Source of the DNA: an uncultured Roseicyclus sp.
GTDB lineage: Bacteria > Pseudomonadota > Alphaproteobacteria > Rhodobacterales > Rhodobacteraceae
DNA: 64,000 nucleotides
Assembly (NCBI GenBank): GCA_947491935.1
Contig: CANLLF010000003.1
Location: 768,397 to 832,396 of the forward strand
Direction: 5' to 3'
This document shows, piece after piece, positions 60,288 to 64,000 of this stretch; the stretch's first letter is position 1, and the number at the start of each line of letters is the position of its first letter. The notes beneath the pieces are model-generated. The model saw only the letters and a program-made list of their open reading frames with translations. It ran no database searches and was not told the DNA's origin. Position numbers and translations under genes: made by a program.

Positions 60288-61214
60288 ATGGGCGTACAGG
60301 AAACCAAGATCTACCCCATCAACACCGGCTGGTTGGAGGCCGATCTTGGCACCTACATCTTCTGGAAGGGCCCGGCGGGCAAGAAAATCTGGAACCCCGT
60401 CTATTGCCATTACGTCGACACGGGCGAGCACAAGATCCTGATCGATACCGGCCTGTGCGACGAAGAGCGCGCCACGAAGTATCACCACAAATGCGACAAG
60501 CGCGGCTGCCTGCAGGTCCATGAGCACCTTCAGCAGAAGCTCGGCGTGCATCCTGACGAGATCGACGCCATCGTCTTCACGCACCTGCACTGGGACCACG
60601 TGCAGAACATGAAGGAATTCAGGAACGCCCGCTACATCGCGCCCAAGGCCGAGATCGAAATGGCGTTCAACCCCTTGCCGCTCTACTACCGCACCTATGA
60701 GAGCGGCTATCTGGGCATCGACCCGGCCTATACCGGCTGCGTCTTCGAGGCGGTGGAGGATGAATGCGAGGTGCTGCCGGGCATCACCATGTTCCACACG
60801 CCAGGCCATTCGGTGGGCCATATGGCGGTGACCGTGGCGACCAGCGCGGGTGATATCGTGGTGGCGGGTGATGCGATTTTCCAGGAACGCAATATGGAGC
60901 CGAACCCCGATGAGGGATGGCGCTACTGGGTGCCCGCGCGCTTCGTGAATTCTTATGAGGGCTGGAAATCGGTGGAGGAGCTGGACAAGCGCGCCGATTA
61001 CATCCTCGCCTGCCACGACAAGGTCGCCAATGGGCGCTCCGACGTGTTCCCGTATGACGGCATGCCGCTCCGCAAACGGCGGCAGGTGATCCCCGGCTAC
61101 CAGTTCTATTTCGGCGATATGCCCGCAGGCAGCGTTGGCAAATCCGCCCCGGCGCTCAGCAAGGACGAGGCGGAGGCCTATATCGCAGGCCTCGTTCCCC
61201 CGACCCCGGATTGA
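60288..61214 (+). CDS. MBL-fold hydrolase, AHL lactonase-like family
   Basis: A 308-residue metallo-beta-lactamase-fold protein. Metal ligands are in THLHWDHV (HxHxDH), HTPGHSVGH, AGDAIF and the late ACHDK His. It is usually annotated N-acyl-homoserine lactonase family, but in this setting it may open a sugar-acid lactone. ATG 60288 has a GGAG site 7 nt upstream; an in-frame ATG at 60276 is possible. It is the first gene of the second arm (MBL, HAD, aldolase, kinase). Confidence 0.85.
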   Translation: MGVQETKIYPINTGWLEADLGTYIFWKGPAGKKIWNPVYCHYVDTGEHKILIDTGLCDEERATKYHHKCDKRGCLQVHEHLQQKLGVHPDEIDAIVFTHLHWDHVQNMKEFRNARYIAPKAEIEMAFNPLPLYYRTYESGYLGIDPAYTGCVFEAVEDECEVLPGITMFHTPGHSVGHMAVTVATSAGDIVVAGDAIFQERNMEPNPDEGWRYWVPARFVNSYEGWKSVEELDKRADYILACHDKVANGRSDVFPYDGMPLRKRRQVIPGYQFYFGDMPAGSVGKSAPALSKDEAEAYIAGLVPPTPD

Positions 61215-61220
61215 CCCGCG

Positions 61221-62066
61221 ATGACGCAGGTCATCGACACACTGGAGGACGTGGCGGACCGGTTCGACGCCGTGGTGCTGGACCAATGGGGGGTGCTCCA
61301 TGACGGGACCACGCCCTATCCCGGCGCAATTGCCGCTATTGACGGTTTAAGATCGTCCGGTAAACATCTGGCAGTACTGTCAAATTCCGGCAAACGCGCC
61401 GCACCAAACGCCGATCGGATTACCGCCATGGGCTTCCCGGCGGACGCCTTCGAGATCGTCATGACGTCGGGCGAAGCGCTCTGGCAGGACATCGCGGCGG
61501 GGCGTGTTGCGTCGCGCGTGCTCTGCCCCATCACCCGGGCCGCGGGTGACGCCGCGGCCTGGGCCGAGGGGCTCGATGTGGCGCTGACCGATGACATCGA
61601 TGCGGCAGAGGCGGTGCTGCTGATGGGCCTGCCGGACGGCGCCGCGCCGGATCAATTCGCCGCACTTCTGGACCGCGCCCGTGACAGGGGTGTCCCGGTG
61701 CTCTGCACCAACCCCGATCGCGCATCGCCGCGGGCGGGGGGCATCACCGTCACCTCTCCCGGGGCGCTGGCCCATGACCATGCCGATCAGGGCGGCGCTG
61801 TGCGGTTCTACGGCAAGCCGCATCTGCCGATCTTCCGCGCCGTTGAGGCCGCGATGGACGTGCCACCCGACCGCCTGTTGATGGTCGGCGACAGTCTGGA
61901 GCACGATATCGCGGGTGGCCACGGCGCCGGATGGGCCACGGCCTTTGTCCGCGGCGGCCTACATGCGGCACATTTTGACAAGGCGGATCCGATCACGGCC
62001 CTGACCGCCCTCGCCCGGTCCGAGGGCGCGCCGATGCCGACCTACAGCCTTCACCAATTGGGATAG
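61221..62066 (+). CDS. TIGR01459-type HAD-superfamily hydrolase (class IIA)
   Basis: A 281-residue HAD phosphatase of the NagD-like (IIA) type. Motif I is VLDQWGVLHDG (nucleophile Asp; the second Asp position is Trp-Gly-Val, as in TIGR01459), motif II VLSNSGKRA, motif III YGKPHLPIF and motif IV MVGDSLEHDI. It probably dephosphorylates a pathway intermediate or by-product. It lies 6 nt after the MBL gene and 3 nt before the aldolase gene. Confidence 0.9.
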   Translation: MTQVIDTLEDVADRFDAVVLDQWGVLHDGTTPYPGAIAAIDGLRSSGKHLAVLSNSGKRAAPNADRITAMGFPADAFEIVMTSGEALWQDIAAGRVASRVLCPITRAAGDAAAWAEGLDVALTDDIDAAEAVLLMGLPDGAAPDQFAALLDRARDRGVPVLCTNPDRASPRAGGITVTSPGALAHDHADQGGAVRFYGKPHLPIFRAVEAAMDVPPDRLLMVGDSLEHDIAGGHGAGWATAFVRGGLHAAHFDKADPITALTALARSEGAPMPTYSLHQLG

Positions 62067-62069
62067 ATC

Positions 62070-63035
62070 ATGACCCTGCCCGACGATTTTCCCGCCTTTC
62101 GCACGCTCTCCGCCCGGCTCGGTTCCGATCCCCTCCGCGTGCAGGGGCCTGGCGGGAATACGTCGATCAAGGCGGGGGGAACCATGTGGATCAAGGCCTC
62201 CGGCACCGAATTGGCGGAGGCCGAGGGAAAAGACATCTTCGTAGCGGTGGATCGCGCGGCCGCAAAGGCCGAGGCCCACGGTGCAGGCGACGGGACGTGC
62301 AAAGCCACGGTGCTGGATCCGGCCAATACCCTGCGCCCGTCGATTGAAACCACGTTTCACGCCGCGCTGGATTGGCCGGTTGTGGCCCACACACATTCCA
62401 TCGCCACCCTGACCCACGGCGTCAGCCCCGAGGGCCGTGCTGAAGCGGCAGGCAAACTCGACGGCCTGCCCGCGATCTTCGTGCCCTATGCCAAGCCGGG
62501 CCTGCCCCTGACGGAGCAGATCCTCGCGCGCGTCACTCCGGACACCCGCGTCTTCGTTCTGGAAAACCACGGCCTGATCTGCTGCGGTGCCAGCGTGGCG
62601 GAGACCGCAGCCATCATGGATGAGGTTGAGGCGCGCTTGGCCCTGCCAGTCCTGCGCGATACGGAAAGTCGCCCCGCCGCGGCTGCACCGGAGGGGTTCC
62701 AATGGGCCGAAGAAAGCTGGTTGGCGCAGGATGACCGCGCCAGCGCCCTTGCAACCGGCGGGTCCTATTACCCGGATCACGTGGTCTTCCTGGGGCCCGC
62801 CTTGCCGGTGGCGGACCATGACGGCGCGCCACCTGCGATCCTGATCAAAGGCACGGGCGTGCTGATCCGCAAGGATGCGACGGCATCACAAAGGGCCATG
62901 CTGCGGTGCCTCTCCGACCTGCTTTGCCGTCTGCCTGACGCATGGACGCCCGAGGCCATCGGCCCCGACGCGGAGGCGGAATTGCTGAACTGGGATGCCG
63001 AGAAATACCGTCAGGCGCTGGCGGCGCGGTCATGA
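62070..63035 (+). CDS. Class II aldolase family protein (RhaD-like N-terminal domain)
   Basis: A 321-residue protein with a class II aldolase fold: QGPGGNTSIKAGGTMWIKAS (phosphate loop), VVAHTHSIATL (two His metal ligands) and VLENHGLICCG (third His). The C-terminal extension and LLNWDAEKYRQAL end are like COG3347/RhaD proteins lacking the dehydrogenase half. It may cleave a phosphorylated ketose or sugar acid made by the neighbouring kinase. The kinase start overlaps its stop by 4 nt (ATGA). Confidence 0.9.
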   Translation: MTLPDDFPAFRTLSARLGSDPLRVQGPGGNTSIKAGGTMWIKASGTELAEAEGKDIFVAVDRAAAKAEAHGAGDGTCKATVLDPANTLRPSIETTFHAALDWPVVAHTHSIATLTHGVSPEGRAEAAGKLDGLPAIFVPYAKPGLPLTEQILARVTPDTRVFVLENHGLICCGASVAETAAIMDEVEARLALPVLRDTESRPAAAAPEGFQWAEESWLAQDDRASALATGGSYYPDHVVFLGPALPVADHDGAPPAILIKGTGVLIRKDATASQRAMLRCLSDLLCRLPDAWTPEAIGPDAEAELLNWDAEKYRQALAARS

Positions 63036-64000
63036 CGGGTCTTTCGCTCGGCATCGATCTCGGCACATCCGGCATCCGGTCGGCGGTGATTGATGTCGAT
63101 GGCGCGGTCATCTCGACGGCGCGCGCGGAATACGGACCGCAGAACGCGACGAACATCGACGCCAACGCGTGGTGGCTGGGGGTCGAGACGTGCCTGGATG
63201 CCCAGATCAACGCGCTCCTGGCCGACGAGCAAGACCCTGCCCAGATCACCCGGATCGGGGTCGACGGCACGTCGGGAAGTATGGTTCTGACCGACGCCGG
63301 CCTGCGCCCGGTGACCCGCGCGCTGATGTACAATTCGGGCGGCTTCGAGGCGAAGGCGCAGGTGATCGCCGCCCATGCGCCAGACCCCCACATCACGCGC
63401 GGCAGCAGTTCCGCCTTGGCGCGCGCGTTGCACTTGCAGGCGGAGGACGCTGAACACCGCGCCGCCCATCTGCTGCACCAGGCCGATTTCATCGCGGCCA
63501 AGCTGATGGGACGCGGCGGGTATTCGGATCACAACAACGCGTTGAAAACCGGATTTGATCCCGCAGCGGAGGCCTGGCCGGATTGGTTCCGCGCCACCGG
63601 CTTGCGCCCCGAGATCCTGCCACGTGTCCTGCCCGCGGGCGCGCCCGCCCGACCGATTGCGCCCGGGATCGCCGAGCGGTTCGGCCTTAACGCCGATGCC
63701 ATGATCCATGTCGGCACCACCGACAGCATCGCCGCGTTCCTGGCCGCGGCACCCTTGCGGATCGGGGCCGCCGTCACGTCGCTTGGCACCACGCTGGCCG
63801 TCAAACTGCTCAGCGACCGGCGGATCGACGCGCCGGAGATCGGGCTCTATTCGCACCGTCTGGGGGACGGGTGGCTGGTGGGCGGGGCGTCCAATTCCGG
63901 CGGCGGCGTGTTGCGCCAGTTCTTCACCGTGGCGCAGATGACGGAGCTTTCGGCTCGGATCGATCCGTCTGTCGCCAGTGATCTCGACTATTATCCCCTG
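63032..64000 (+). CDS. FGGY-family carbohydrate kinase (partial, cut by the window end)
   Basis: At least 323 residues of a sugar kinase. The ASKHA N-terminal motif LSLGIDLGTSGIRSAV, the GVDGTSGSMVL phosphate loop and VGTTDSIAAFLAAA with ITSLGTTLAVK-type adenosine region are seen. It resembles xylulokinase-like members, but the FGGY substrate cannot be told from sequence. The gene runs past position 64000. It is coupled to the aldolase by an ATGA overlap. Confidence 0.9.
   Translation, partial: MTGLSLGIDLGTSGIRSAVIDVDGAVISTARAEYGPQNATNIDANAWWLGVETCLDAQINALLADEQDPAQITRIGVDGTSGSMVLTDAGLRPVTRALMYNSGGFEAKAQVIAAHAPDPHITRGSSSALARALHLQAEDAEHRAAHLLHQADFIAAKLMGRGGYSDHNNALKTGFDPAAEAWPDWFRATGLRPEILPRVLPAGAPARPIAPGIAERFGLNADAMIHVGTTDSIAAFLAAAPLRIGAAVTSLGTTLAVKLLSDRRIDAPEIGLYSHRLGDGWLVGGASNSGGGVLRQFFTVAQMTELSARIDPSVASDLDYYPL

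Overview
The window is a high-GC chromosomal segment of a marine-type alphaproteobacterium, most likely a member of the Rhodobacterales (Roseobacter/Rhodobacter group). The inference rests on gene content and order: an fdsGBA-fdhD-fdsD NAD-linked formate dehydrogenase operon behind a LysR gene, rne near amiC, mrcA and prfB, a DUF1476 (F1-ATPase zeta inhibitor) gene divergent from purC, a bmt/mtbC/DUF1638 corrinoid group, an M23 peptidase-bactofilin pair, and alphaproteobacterial regulatory motifs (a GTTC-N7-GTTC LexA box and a TTAA-N7-TTAA CtrA box). I saw no tRNA, rRNA, CRISPR array, insertion sequence, integrase or phage gene. The genus cannot be fixed from this evidence.

Layout. 1-16.6 kb: partial AsmA-like protein, Bcp peroxiredoxin, DUF455 ferritin-like protein, M23 peptidase plus bactofilin, MFS exporter, DUF2189 membrane protein, amidase, prfB, PBP1A, a methyltransferase, AmiC, an aminotransferase and a DsbA-like protein. 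This part is rich in envelope and peptidoglycan functions. 16.6-26.7 kb: RNase E with a 428-nt leader region, a DctB/DctD-type two-component pair plus a small membrane protein, purC-purS-purQ, DUF1476 and a NYN-domain protein. 26.8-34.3 kb: a methionine/one-carbon neighbourhood (homocysteine methyltransferase, corrinoid protein, DUF1638) interleaved with small accessory genes, including a radical SAM gene under an apparent SOS box. 34.6-43.9 kb: a sugar-acid dehydratase and the formate dehydrogenase operon with its LysR regulator.

44-48.9 kb holds the most unusual group. An alpha-oxoamine synthase and a WS/DGAT-like acyltransferase are transcribed divergently from an MMPL/RND-type exporter and a small secreted protein. 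Together they look like an uncharacterised pathway that makes and exports an acylated amino-ketone or lipid. 49-53.1 kb: a CheB-CheR-PAS fusion and an unknown coiled-coil protein behind a perfect CtrA-type site.

53.2-64 kb is a carbohydrate or sugar-acid catabolic locus in two divergent arms. One arm has an ABC importer (ATPase, binding protein, two permeases), a Tm-1-like/UPF0261 protein and a class II aldolase. The other has a GntR/FCD regulator, an MBL-fold lactonase-like hydrolase, a HAD hydrolase, a second class II aldolase and an FGGY kinase cut by the window end. Two copies of the same TGTATACAAAC operator-like site, one per arm, suggest joint control by the GntR protein. The substrate is not identifiable from sequence alone.

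Two families of short intergenic repeats are scattered through the window, and strong hairpins sit at several operon joints. All functional calls rest on reading motifs and family resemblance by eye; no database search was run.
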